Assembly (NCBI GenBank): GCA_021770925.1
Contig: JAETPY010000014.1
Coordinates: 1 to 39,761, forward strand
Origin: Erysipelotrichaceae bacterium
GTDB lineage: Bacteria; Bacillota_I; Bacilli_A; Erysipelotrichales; Coprobacillaceae
DNA length: 39,761 nucleotides
Reading direction: 5' to 3'
Numbering within the stretch: the stretch's first letter is position 1; each line of letters opens with the position of its first letter. A program made the translations under genes and the position numbers. Shown here one piece after another: positions 26,122 through 33,681 of the stretch. The notes beneath the pieces are model-generated. The model saw only the letters and a list, made by a program, of their open reading frames with translations, had not been told where the DNA came from and did not search any database.

Positions 26122-26360
26122 TAATTTATCACCTCTAAATTATTATACCAGTTTTTAAACAATATATTGTGAAAATATAAAGTTTATAAGTAAGGATCTG
26201 AGGTAACAGGTATAAATTAATATGGGTTATAGTAAAAAATAATTTAGTAGGCTAAGATTGATAGATTTATAATGCTGGTGAAAAAATTAGTGTCATATTT
26301 AGAAAAAGTTTGTTAGAATATTTATCAAACAAAAAAGAGTAAAAAGATCTATTTTATTAT
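26122..26360. other. Gene-free spacer upstream of pepF
   Basis: No reading frame of note. It should contain the pepF promoter on the minus strand, but I cannot pick a convincing -35/-10 pair. The left flank of the hairpin repeat begins near 26342. Confidence 0.4.
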
Positions 26361-26470
26361 GGTTTTTACTCGATAATAGATAATTAAAAATAAGGGGTTA
26401 AAGGCAGTTATATCTTATCAGTGATATAAAAAACTTTTTTTACATTTACCTTAAAGTAAGAAAGGTCAAT
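26361..26470 (-). repeat. Hairpin element, copy B (inverted relative to copy A)
   Basis: Read on the minus strand, two blocks match copy A in the same order and spacing. CTTTCTTACTTTAAGG at 26449-26464 matches 16368 onward (24 of 28 positions including its extension). The 33-nt block at 26361-26394, with core ATTATCGAGTAA, matches 16441-16473 at 29 of 33 positions. The TTACT/AGTAA stem is conserved. The tip differs but is again a hairpin (ATATC...GATAT). Outer arms AAAAAGATC and GATCTTTTT (26341 and about 26483) may belong to this copy. Confidence 0.65.
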
Positions 26471-26497
26471 TATTGTTTTATGATCTTTTTTGATTAA

Positions 26498-29323
26498 TTA
26501 AATATTGCTGGTAATATAATTAAACAATTCTTCTTTTATAGGTGTTTCTAATTTATATGTAAATTGAATTGCAGAATTTTTGTTATCAGGAAGTTTTACA
26601 TTAATAGGTTTATCTATGGCATGTAATTGTCCCATGTAATAGAATTCTTTTGAGGTAGAATCGTTTTTGTTTTTTCGTACAAATAAATGAATTTGAATAT
26701 GATTTTTGTCTTCGTTATAGATTCTTTGAATTTCATCAGAATCAATACTACGATTTGGTTTAGAAAAACAAATCAAGGTACCAGCATCAATAAAGCGATG
26801 CAAATATTTGCCACCATGACTAGCGTCATGGTCATGATTAATAAATACAGGCATTGTATTAGTTCGTTGATCGAATTTATAACCGCCAATATTAAGTGGA
26901 ACAGCATTTACTTCCCAATTTAATAAACGACATACATCTTCATAAGTGTATTTTTGATATAAACACAAATCTGTATTTTTGTATGTATTGTTGTAATACT
27001 GCTTATAACGATTAATTCCAAAATCAATTACTTCAAGTAATTGATTTTTAAAATTATTATCTTTTAATAAATTAGTCAACTGTGGATGAGTGTTTAAATT
27101 ATTATCAATAAAAATGGCATCTTGGAAAGTGGCTTTAGCCCCACCGGTAGCAAATTCTTGTTTTAATTGATTGATTATTGGAAGATAATTTATTTCTTTA
27201 AATTTAATATTATATTCATCAAATAGCTGTTTCTTTAGTAAAGGAATAATATTATTTTTATTTTTAATACATAATTTTATTGCTAATAGTTCGTGAATAC
27301 GTTTTCCAGCGGCAAATTTATTAGAAACATATTCAAGATATTTTTCTTGCAGTGGTGTAAATTTGATCATATATTCTTTTTCATATTTACTTAGAAATTT
27401 ATGATAGGATCCAAGACTTTTGTTTTGAAAGATTCTTAGAGGATCAATCGAATCATATTTATTAAAATCTGATAAATTAGGAATTTTTCCTAATTTACAT
27501 TTTAATTCCTGATAACTATCTCTAATTATTTTTAGATCATTAAACCTGGCCTGATCAATAGATGCATAGATCTTCTTTTTAGAAATTAAATCAAAATTAA
27601 TTGTTGAAGTACCAGGTAATAATAAACTGCCATCATTTACAAATCTTCTGAGACTGTCTTTGTTGTAAGTGTAATTACCACTTAAAGCAATAGGAATTAA
27701 GAAGTTTTTTTCATAATTACCAATAAAATCAATAATTACAACATAATCTTTAGAAGTGTTTTTACGTAAGCCGCGTCCTAATTGTTGTACAAAAATAATT
27801 GCTGATTGAGTAGGACGTAACATAATAATTTGGTTTACTTTAGGAATGTCAATACCTTCATTAAATATATCAACAGTAAAGATATAATCTAGAATATCAT
27901 TTTCTAATTTATCAATTGTTTTTTGACGTTTTGTTTCACTATCATCACCTGTTAGGGCAACTGTATGATAGCCACGCTGGTTAAATAAATTTGATAGCTC
28001 AATTGCTTCATCTTTACGACTGCAAAAAATCAATCCTCGCACTTTATTTCCAGAATGACCATATAAATTAATTTTATCAATAATATGATCAACACGAACG
28101 CTATTAACTAAATTATTGAATGATGTTTTATCATGAATACTTATACCATCAATAGAAATATCAGCTATCCCATAATAATGAAAAGGACACAATAAATCAT
28201 ACTCCATTGCCTGCTGTAAACGAATTTCATATGCAATATTATAATCAAACATTTTATAGATATCAAAATGATCAGATCTTTCAGGAGTAGCTGACATGCC
28301 TAATAAAAATTTAGGTTTGAAATAATTAATTAGTTCTTGATATGAATTAGCACCAGCACGATGCACTTCATCAATAATAATATAATCAAATGTATCAGGT
28401 TCAAACATTTCACGATATTCCTGTTTATGAATAGTTTGAATCGTTGAAAAGATATAATCACTATATATATCTTTATTATTACCTGTAAAAAATCCGAAAG
28501 TATGATTTTTAATGATATTTTTATATGTATTCATTGCATCGTGAACAATGTTTTCACGGTGAACAACAAAAAGTATTCTTTTAGGAGCAACATTTTTTAC
28601 ATCAAAAGCACTTAAATATGTTTTACCAGTACCTGTTGCTGAAATTAACAAAGCTTTGTTTTTATGATTATTTCGTAATGTTTTTAATGAAGCTAGCGCT
28701 TCTTGCTGCATTATATTAGGCTGGATATTTTGATGTTTATGATTAATAGGCATATTTTTAGGAATGTATGTTTTTTCGTATGCTTCTATCCATTCTTTAG
28801 TTAAAGAAATTGAGTGCTTCCACTGTGTCTTAAATGCATGAGTTATTTCATCAACCAAATTATGACTACTATTAGCATCAATCATAATATTCCATTCTTG
28901 ATTTGTAGCTAAAGCTGATTGGGTCAAGTTAGAACTACCGATAATGATTTTATAGTTATTATTATTTTTAAAGATATAGCCTTTAGGATGAAAGCCTATT
29001 TGTTCGTTTTCAAAAATACGAACCTCAATGTTATTAAACATTAATAATTCTTTAAATATATTAGGATGATTAAAACCTAGATATGTTGATGTAATAATTT
29101 TACCTTTTATTCCTTTGTCTTTTAAATCTATTAAGGTTTGTTTTAGTACAGCTAATCCTGATTTGTTTATAAAGGCAACAGAAAAGTAAAATGTATCACA
29201 TGTATTTAATTGAGTTATTAATTCGTGTGATATTTTGATACCTTGTTTGTAGTTGTTGGTTAATAGTTTAGCATTATCTTTATTAGTAATTACATTTTGT
29301 GATAGTAATGATATATTATTCAT
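26498..29323 (-). CDS. PLD-nuclease/DEAD-like helicase fusion (ResIII, DUF3427 type)
   Basis: This 941-aa protein fuses a phospholipase-D-like nuclease domain (about 20-170; GFHPKGYIF is the HxK site and IIIGSSNLTQSAL completes it), an SF2 helicase core (Walker A SATGTGKT near 228, Walker B IIIDEVHRAG near 320, motif VI QLGRGLRKN near 510) and a C-terminal DUF3427-like region with DHDASHGGKYLHRF. Such proteins occur in defence islands and are thought to cut or unwind foreign or damaged DNA; this role is inferred. ATG 29323 with AAGGAG is chosen over an ATG 45 nt upstream. It is divergent from vsr. Confidence 0.88.
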   Translation of the reverse strand: MNNISLLSQNVITNKDNAKLLTNNYKQGIKISHELITQLNTCDTFYFSVAFINKSGLAVLKQTLIDLKDKGIKGKIITSTYLGFNHPNIFKELLMFNNIEVRIFENEQIGFHPKGYIFKNNNNYKIIIGSSNLTQSALATNQEWNIMIDANSSHNLVDEITHAFKTQWKHSISLTKEWIEAYEKTYIPKNMPINHKHQNIQPNIMQQEALASLKTLRNNHKNKALLISATGTGKTYLSAFDVKNVAPKRILFVVHRENIVHDAMNTYKNIIKNHTFGFFTGNNKDIYSDYIFSTIQTIHKQEYREMFEPDTFDYIIIDEVHRAGANSYQELINYFKPKFLLGMSATPERSDHFDIYKMFDYNIAYEIRLQQAMEYDLLCPFHYYGIADISIDGISIHDKTSFNNLVNSVRVDHIIDKINLYGHSGNKVRGLIFCSRKDEAIELSNLFNQRGYHTVALTGDDSETKRQKTIDKLENDILDYIFTVDIFNEGIDIPKVNQIIMLRPTQSAIIFVQQLGRGLRKNTSKDYVVIIDFIGNYEKNFLIPIALSGNYTYNKDSLRRFVNDGSLLLPGTSTINFDLISKKKIYASIDQARFNDLKIIRDSYQELKCKLGKIPNLSDFNKYDSIDPLRIFQNKSLGSYHKFLSKYEKEYMIKFTPLQEKYLEYVSNKFAAGKRIHELLAIKLCIKNKNNIIPLLKKQLFDEYNIKFKEINYLPIINQLKQEFATGGAKATFQDAIFIDNNLNTHPQLTNLLKDNNFKNQLLEVIDFGINRYKQYYNNTYKNTDLCLYQKYTYEDVCRLLNWEVNAVPLNIGGYKFDQRTNTMPVFINHDHDASHGGKYLHRFIDAGTLICFSKPNRSIDSDEIQRIYNEDKNHIQIHLFVRKNKNDSTSKEFYYMGQLHAIDKPINVKLPDNKNSAIQFTYKLETPIKEELFNYITSNI

Positions 29324-29423
29324 GATATAACTCCTTGTAACCATTAGTATAAAGTATTTTATTGTCAATAACTAGCGATTTACTTCTATAAATGATAAAA
29401 TATAGAAAGAAATGGGTGATATT

Positions 29424-29840
29424 ATGGCTGATTGTATGACAAAAGAACAACGCTCTAGAAATATGTCACATATAAAAAGTAAAGACACTTCAATAGAGTT
29501 AAAGGTTAGAAAGTATTTATATCATAATGGTTTTAGATATAGAAAGAATGTTAAAACATTACCTGGTAAGCCGGATATTGTACTTTTAAAATATAGAACT
29601 GTTATTTTTATTAATGGCTGTTTTTGGCACCATCATTTTAATTGTAAATATGCAACATTGCCAAAGACGAGACAGGATTATTGGCTGAAAAAAATTAATA
29701 GAAATGTTGAAAATGATCTAAAACATTATAAAGAATTAGAACAAATGGATTATAAAGTTATTGTTGTATGGGAGTGTGAACTTAAAGAGTGTTTTGAATA
29801 CAGGATGAAAGAACTGATAATGGAAGTAACTAGCAATTAA
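29424..29840 (+). CDS. vsr: Very short patch repair (Vsr) mismatch endonuclease
   Basis: This 138-aa enzyme nicks next to T:G mismatches produced by deamination of 5-methylcytosine. Diagnostic features are MTKEQRSRNMSHIKSKDTS at the N-terminus, the catalytic GKPDIVL (Asp) and the zinc/DNA-contact FINGCFWHHHFNC, then VIVVWECELK. Start ATG 29424 follows GGGTGAT; an in-frame ATG at 29412 overlaps that site. It sits about 1.4 kb from a cytosine-5 methyltransferase gene, the normal partner, although the restriction gene and intergenic DNA intervene. A 30-codon membrane peptide is coupled to its stop. Confidence 0.95.
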   Translation: MADCMTKEQRSRNMSHIKSKDTSIELKVRKYLYHNGFRYRKNVKTLPGKPDIVLLKYRTVIFINGCFWHHHFNCKYATLPKTRQDYWLKKINRNVENDLKHYKELEQMDYKVIVVWECELKECFEYRMKELIMEVTSN

Positions 29841-29932
29841 TGAGATTTAAAAATAAAATAATGCTTGTTATATTAGTTTTTATAATTTTAGTAGTGATAA
29901 TTGGAATTATTTATAAAATAGGAAATATGTAA
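29840..29932 (+). CDS. 30-aa hydrophobic peptide coupled to vsr
   Basis: TAATG joins the vsr stop to an ATG that opens a 30-codon frame: a basic N-terminus (MRFKNK), one hydrophobic span (IMLVILVFIILVVIIGIIY) and a basic tail. The overlap strongly suggests coupled translation. Its shape resembles single-span toxins or small membrane modulators found in defence islands, but no family is recognised. It could also be an unselected frame in AT-rich DNA. Confidence 0.5.
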   Translation: MRFKNKIMLVILVFIILVVIIGIIYKIGNM

Positions 29933-30072
29933 TTTCGTTTAAAATACTTTATTAAATAATTTTTAAATGTATTTTAAAGTTTTTTAATTAAAATAATTAT
30001 ATAAGAGTGATTTTTATTTAGTTTTGATCAATTATACAAATATGAAGAATTAATTATTGTTTTGTGTATTTA

Positions 30073-30127
30073 ATTGTATACAATCATATAAAAACCCAAG
30101 AAAAATATATCTTGGGTATCATATTTT
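30073..30127 (+). terminator. Terminator downstream of vsr and the small peptide
   Basis: ACCCAAGA (30094-30101) pairs with TCTTGGGT (30110-30117); ATCATATTTTTTT follows. A 12-bp palindrome, ATTGTATACAAT, lies just before it at 30073-30084. The rest of 29933-30225 shows nothing I can support. Confidence 0.7.
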
Positions 30128-30225
30128 TTTAATCTGTAAATTTTTATTTGTAAATTATATTATTTATAATACATTTTTATTTTATAAAAATAACGTGTAA
30201 TTATTAAAAATGGCTAAAGAAAAAT

Positions 30226-31146
30226 CTAATTATCCTTTATTTTTTTTAGTCTTTTATTGTAATATTGTTCAACAAATTCATGTACAACATGTTTATTACT
30301 TTGTTTTTTTAATGTGTTTGAAATTTGTAGAGTATTTTCTGAAGAATACTTGAAGTTTTCCCATTGTTGCGAATTTTCTATACAGATTTCAATCAGTTTT
30401 TCAAAATCAAGGACTCTGGGATTATTTTTATAATGGGTATTCTTAATTTTTCTTGTTGTTGTGATGTGTATATTTGCTTCATATAGTGTATCTAATACCT
30501 CTTTACTAATTGCTTCATCTAATGTAACTAAAAACATTTCTCGTGCTCCTGTCCGACCCATTTCTTCAGGAACTTCTTGCCATCGTTCTCTTAAGGTAGT
30601 CTTTGCACTAATAAGAATTGTATTTCGTTTATTAATAATATATTCAACTACACCAGGTGAAACTACATCAACAATTTTTCCTAATCCCTTTTTCATAAAT
30701 TCATTTTTTCCGATATTTCCTTGACTATCTATTGGTATACCTGCACCAATTAAAATTAATTCAATAATACTTTCAAACTCTTTTCCAGCTCTACTTCTTC
30801 TGCTTTGGGTATTAGAAAGTGTTAATGCATATATATGCTCTGGATATTTTTCTACAAACCATGTGATGGCTTCAAATGCACTTAGCTTTTCAATTGTTTT
30901 ATTATCAATAAGATAACTTAACATGTTTGATGTGAATTCTTTTTCTCTGGGGTAATATTCATCCCAACAGCTTTTTCTTAATTTTTCAACAATATTACTA
31001 GCTTCAGACATGAAATAATCTATCCCAGCTTTATGATATCCAAGTTTAATAAAATTATCATAAACAAGTTCATAAGGTTGTTTAAACCAGATTTTTCGTT
31101 CTGTTTTGACTATTTCTCTATATTCTTCTACTGAAATTTTTTGCAT
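30226..31146 (-). CDS. Type II restriction endonuclease, EcoRII/SsoII-like
   Basis: This 306-aa protein is the cutting partner of the adjacent cytosine-5 methyltransferase. It carries SRRSRAGKEFESIIE (about residues 113-128), then VDVVSPG with a probable catalytic Asp and SAKTTLRERWQEVPEE with a catalytic Lys. This spacing and the KTT-x-R-E-R-W block resemble the PD-(D/E)XK enzymes of the EcoRII/PspGI/SsoII group that cut CCNGG or CCWGG. The recognition site is inferred from family only. The start is ATG 31146 after AGAGG; an upstream extension through the operator is rejected. It is divergent from the methyltransferase. Confidence 0.85.
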   Translation of the reverse strand: MQKISVEEYREIVKTERKIWFKQPYELVYDNFIKLGYHKAGIDYFMSEASNIVEKLRKSCWDEYYPREKEFTSNMLSYLIDNKTIEKLSAFEAITWFVEKYPEHIYALTLSNTQSRRSRAGKEFESIIELILIGAGIPIDSQGNIGKNEFMKKGLGKIVDVVSPGVVEYIINKRNTILISAKTTLRERWQEVPEEMGRTGAREMFLVTLDEAISKEVLDTLYEANIHITTTRKIKNTHYKNNPRVLDFEKLIEICIENSQQWENFKYSSENTLQISNTLKKQSNKHVVHEFVEQYYNKRLKKIKDN

Positions 31147-31185
31147 AATATTAAACCTCTTTCTTGAAATTATCTTCCATGTATG

Positions 31186-31232
31186 ATAAAGTGTCGTTGG
31201 CAGGACAAATAGTCCTCTTAGTGACACTTTAT
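31186..31232. promoter_or_regulatory. Concentric operator dyads between R and M genes
   Basis: A 15-bp palindrome, AGGACAAATAGTCCT (31202-31216), has the same centre (31209) as an outer inverted repeat, ATAAAGTGTC (31186-31195) and GACACTTTAT (31223-31232). From memory, the inner site differs by one base from the 15-mer bound by the N-terminal domain of M.SsoII, which represses its own gene. The methyltransferase here also has an N-terminal helix-turn-helix, so this is the likely switch for RM expression. Confidence 0.8.
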
Positions 31233-31251
31233 TGATAAAAGGAGGATATCT

Positions 31252-32418
31252 ATGTCCATTATAACACAAGGTAATAATGATTCACCTGCAAATTTAATAA
31301 AAAGAAAACGAATTAAATTACATATGACACAAAAAGAATTAGCTGATGCTATTGGCATGTCTAAGTTTGGGGATAGGACTATCCGTAGATGGGAAAATGG
31401 AGAAAGTCAGCCTTCTATAATTGAATTAAAACATATTCTAGAATTTCCTGAGAATGTTCCTTTTCCTAATAATGATGAAGCTCCATATAAAATGATTGAT
31501 TTATTTGCTGGTATTGGAGGAACCCGTTTAGGATTCCATATGACAGGAAAGGTGAGGACTGTTTTTAGTAGTGAAATTGATAAATTTGCTGTTAAAACGT
31601 ATAGGGCTAATTTTGGTGATGAACCTGCTGGGGATATAACTTTAATTTCAGAAAAAGATATTCCAGATCATGATATTCTTGTAGGTGGGTTTCCATGTCA
31701 AGCGTTTAGTCAAGCAGGAAAAAAATTGGGTTTTGAAGATACAAGAGGAACTTTATTTTTTGAAATTGCTAGGATTATAAAAGAAAAAAGGCCAAAAGCA
31801 TTTTTATTAGAAAATGTAAAAAATCTTAAGTCACACGATAAAGGGAATACGTATAGGATAATAGAAAAGACACTTAAAGATTTAAATTATGCAGTGAAAA
31901 CTGTAATATTTAAAGCAAAAGATTTTGGCCTTCCGCAGAATAGAGAGCGTATATATATAATAGGCTTTGATAAATATAATATCCAAAATTATGATGATTT
32001 TGAAGTTCCTACTCCACCATTTATAAAAACTAAGGTGGGAAATATTTTGGAATCTGATGTTGATGATAAATATACAATTTCTGATAATTTATGGCAGGGG
32101 CATCAAAGACGAAAAGCTGAGCATAAAGAAAAGGGTAATGGTTTTGGATATTCATTATTTACTGCAGAAAGTCCATATACCAATACTATATCTGCAAGAT
32201 ATTATAAAGATGGAAGTGAAATTTTGATAGAACAAAAAGGGAAAAATCCTAGAAAGCTTACTCCACGTGAAGCAGCTAGATTGCAAGGTTTTCCTGAGAA
32301 ATATATTATACCAGTTAGTGATACACAGGCATATAAGCAGTTTGGTAATTCTGTAGCTGTTCCTGTAATTAATGCAATTGCAAAAAGTATTTTGGATGTA
32401 TTAGATAGATTAGAATAG
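31252..32418 (+). CDS. DNA cytosine-5 methyltransferase with N-terminal HTH
   Basis: The 388-aa protein starts with an XRE/Cro-like helix-turn-helix (KLHMTQKELADAIGMSKFGDR, about residues 23-50) and then a full C5-methyltransferase: motif I IDLFAGIGGTRLGF near 84, motif IV GGFPCQAFSQAG with catalytic Cys149, motif VI LLENVKN near 185, motif VIII QNRERIYIIGF, a short target-recognition region, and motifs IX-X LTPREAARLQGFP and QFGNSVAVPV. AGGAGG precedes the ATG. The fusion of HTH to a C5 methylase is characteristic of the EcoRII/SsoII-type RM systems in which the methylase represses its own promoter. Target inferred to be CCNGG or CCWGG. Confidence 0.95.
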   Translation: MSIITQGNNDSPANLIKRKRIKLHMTQKELADAIGMSKFGDRTIRRWENGESQPSIIELKHILEFPENVPFPNNDEAPYKMIDLFAGIGGTRLGFHMTGKVRTVFSSEIDKFAVKTYRANFGDEPAGDITLISEKDIPDHDILVGGFPCQAFSQAGKKLGFEDTRGTLFFEIARIIKEKRPKAFLLENVKNLKSHDKGNTYRIIEKTLKDLNYAVKTVIFKAKDFGLPQNRERIYIIGFDKYNIQNYDDFEVPTPPFIKTKVGNILESDVDDKYTISDNLWQGHQRRKAEHKEKGNGFGYSLFTAESPYTNTISARYYKDGSEILIEQKGKNPRKLTPREAARLQGFPEKYIIPVSDTQAYKQFGNSVAVPVINAIAKSILDVLDRLE

Positions 32419-32524
32419 TATTAGTATTGATGAGATTGTAGTAAGGGGAATAGTGAATGAATGGTTAAAAACTATTTATTTGCTACACTACCACTATTAG
32501 TGCATTTTACAAAGCTAGAAAAAA

Positions 32525-32756
32525 CTTTTAGATGATGCAGTGTTGCCTGCTGAAGCTTTCTTTTTTGTTGAAGTAACTGATTCAAAAAACACTTTTATTC
32601 CAATGAATGTTGATGTCATTATATCAAATTCAATTCTTCATTGTTTGAAAGGATTATCGATGTCTTAAAATGATTATTGATACTGATAAAGTTGAAAATA
32701 TCTATGTTTTTAGTCAATATGTTGACATGAAAAAATCAATAGACGTTTTATTTTAA
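32525..32756 (+). mobile_element. IS66-like accessory-gene remnant
   Basis: Two short frames remain. The second (32670-32756) reads DKVENIYVFSQYVDMKKSID, a match to the opening of IS66 TnpB (x-Y-L-x-x-G-x-T-D-M-R-K-x-I-D), and stops after 28 codons instead of about 115. The first (about 32525-32668) would be the tail of the preceding TnpA-type protein. No transposase or terminal repeats remain. The surrounding 32419-32850 holds no gene. Confidence 0.55.
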
Positions 32757-32852
32757 ATCATTAATTTTCAGTTTCAAATGGAATATACTTGATTATAACC
32801 TTTTTATCTTTATGATAATTTTAACAAGTAAAAGGTATGCTATTTGACGCTT

Positions 32853-33380
32853 ACGACACAGATAATGATGGAGACTAGTTTTTATGAACAGTCACAGACA
32901 GAAAGTCTATGGGGTTGTTTGTAAATGCCGGATATTTAACAGTAGACCAGGCGATACGAAAAAACAGATACCGAATCAGAGTTCCCAATGAAGAAGTACA
33001 GCAGGAATTTATGTCGCTGACAGCCCATCATTTACAGGTATCAGAAAGTATTAACGAAAGATAAGAAATTATTTGAAAACAGTTATTATATGATGGTACT
33101 AGGAATGAGTGCCTGGCTGACAAGAGAGTATGAAATAATCAGCAATCGAGAAGCAGGATCAGGGAGATGTGATATTATTTTAAAGGGGAAGAAGGCATTG
33201 TTGTCATATGTAATGGAATTCAAGTATAGAAAGGATAGGAAAGAATTAGAGAAAGTGGCAGATGAAGCAGTGAAACAGATTATTGAAAAGGGATATGATA
33301 AAAATCTAAAAGGAGAAATAGTATATATAGGATTAGCTCATTGTGGAAAAGAAGGAGAAGTTAAATGGGTGGAAAAATAA
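32853..33380 (+). pseudogene. AAA-ATPase/PD-(D/E)XK nuclease family remnant
   Basis: Pieces of one protein in shifting frames: METSFYEQSQTESLWG near 32870, then LFVNAGYLTVDQAIRKNRYR with IRVPNEEVQQEFMSLTA (about 32915-33030), and finally 33090-33380, whose WLTREYEIISNREAGSGRCD, then IIL, and the following VMEFKYRKDRKEL carry the Asp and E-x-K of a PD-(D/E)XK nuclease. This is the C-terminal half of the common AAA-ATPase-like/PDDEXK proteins of gut Firmicutes. Codon use is visibly richer in G and C than its neighbours, suggesting transfer. The N-terminal ATPase is missing. Confidence 0.75.
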
Positions 33381-33453
33381 CTTATTTGGGAATATTGAAG
33401 ATTTGTGTAAGTTGTTATAGAATATTTAAAATCAAGATTTATCAAAAATTATT

Positions 33454-33490
33454 AATGAACTTATCTATATAAGATAAGTTCATTTTCATA
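33454..33490. terminator. Hairpin terminator after the nuclease remnant
   Basis: AATGAACTTATC (33454-33465) pairs perfectly with GATAAGTTCATT (33473-33484) around a 7-nt loop; TTCAT follows. It looks like a functional bidirectional terminator. Confidence 0.75.
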
Positions 33491-33681
33491 AATTTATTTT
33501 AGAGGTGCATCTTCAATAATATATTTTTCTATAATATCTTCTGGTATATATATGTCATTTTTTATCAGTTAATATAACGAAATTTTGTATATTTGTTTTT
33601 TATATTTAGGGAAATTTGGTAGTTTAATTGCTGTTTTTTTAGTACAATTAAGGTATATTGTATTTTAATGAGGAGAAAGAA
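33491..33681. other. Upstream region of the primase-helicase gene
   Basis: On the minus strand, about 33500-33570, a short frame reads NDIYIPEDIIEKYIIEDAP and then stops; it may be the tail of a lost gene. TATATT at 33654-33659 is a possible -10 for the following gene, but no good -35 is seen. Confidence 0.35.

Noticed and set aside
26687-26923. Plus-strand frame inside the PLD-helicase gene
   Set aside because: Shadow of the helicase C-terminal domain; no ribosome site and no sensible protein features.
30073-30084. ATTGTATACAAT palindrome as an operator
   Set aside because: Short, isolated and not placed near a start of transcription; expected by chance in such AT-rich DNA.
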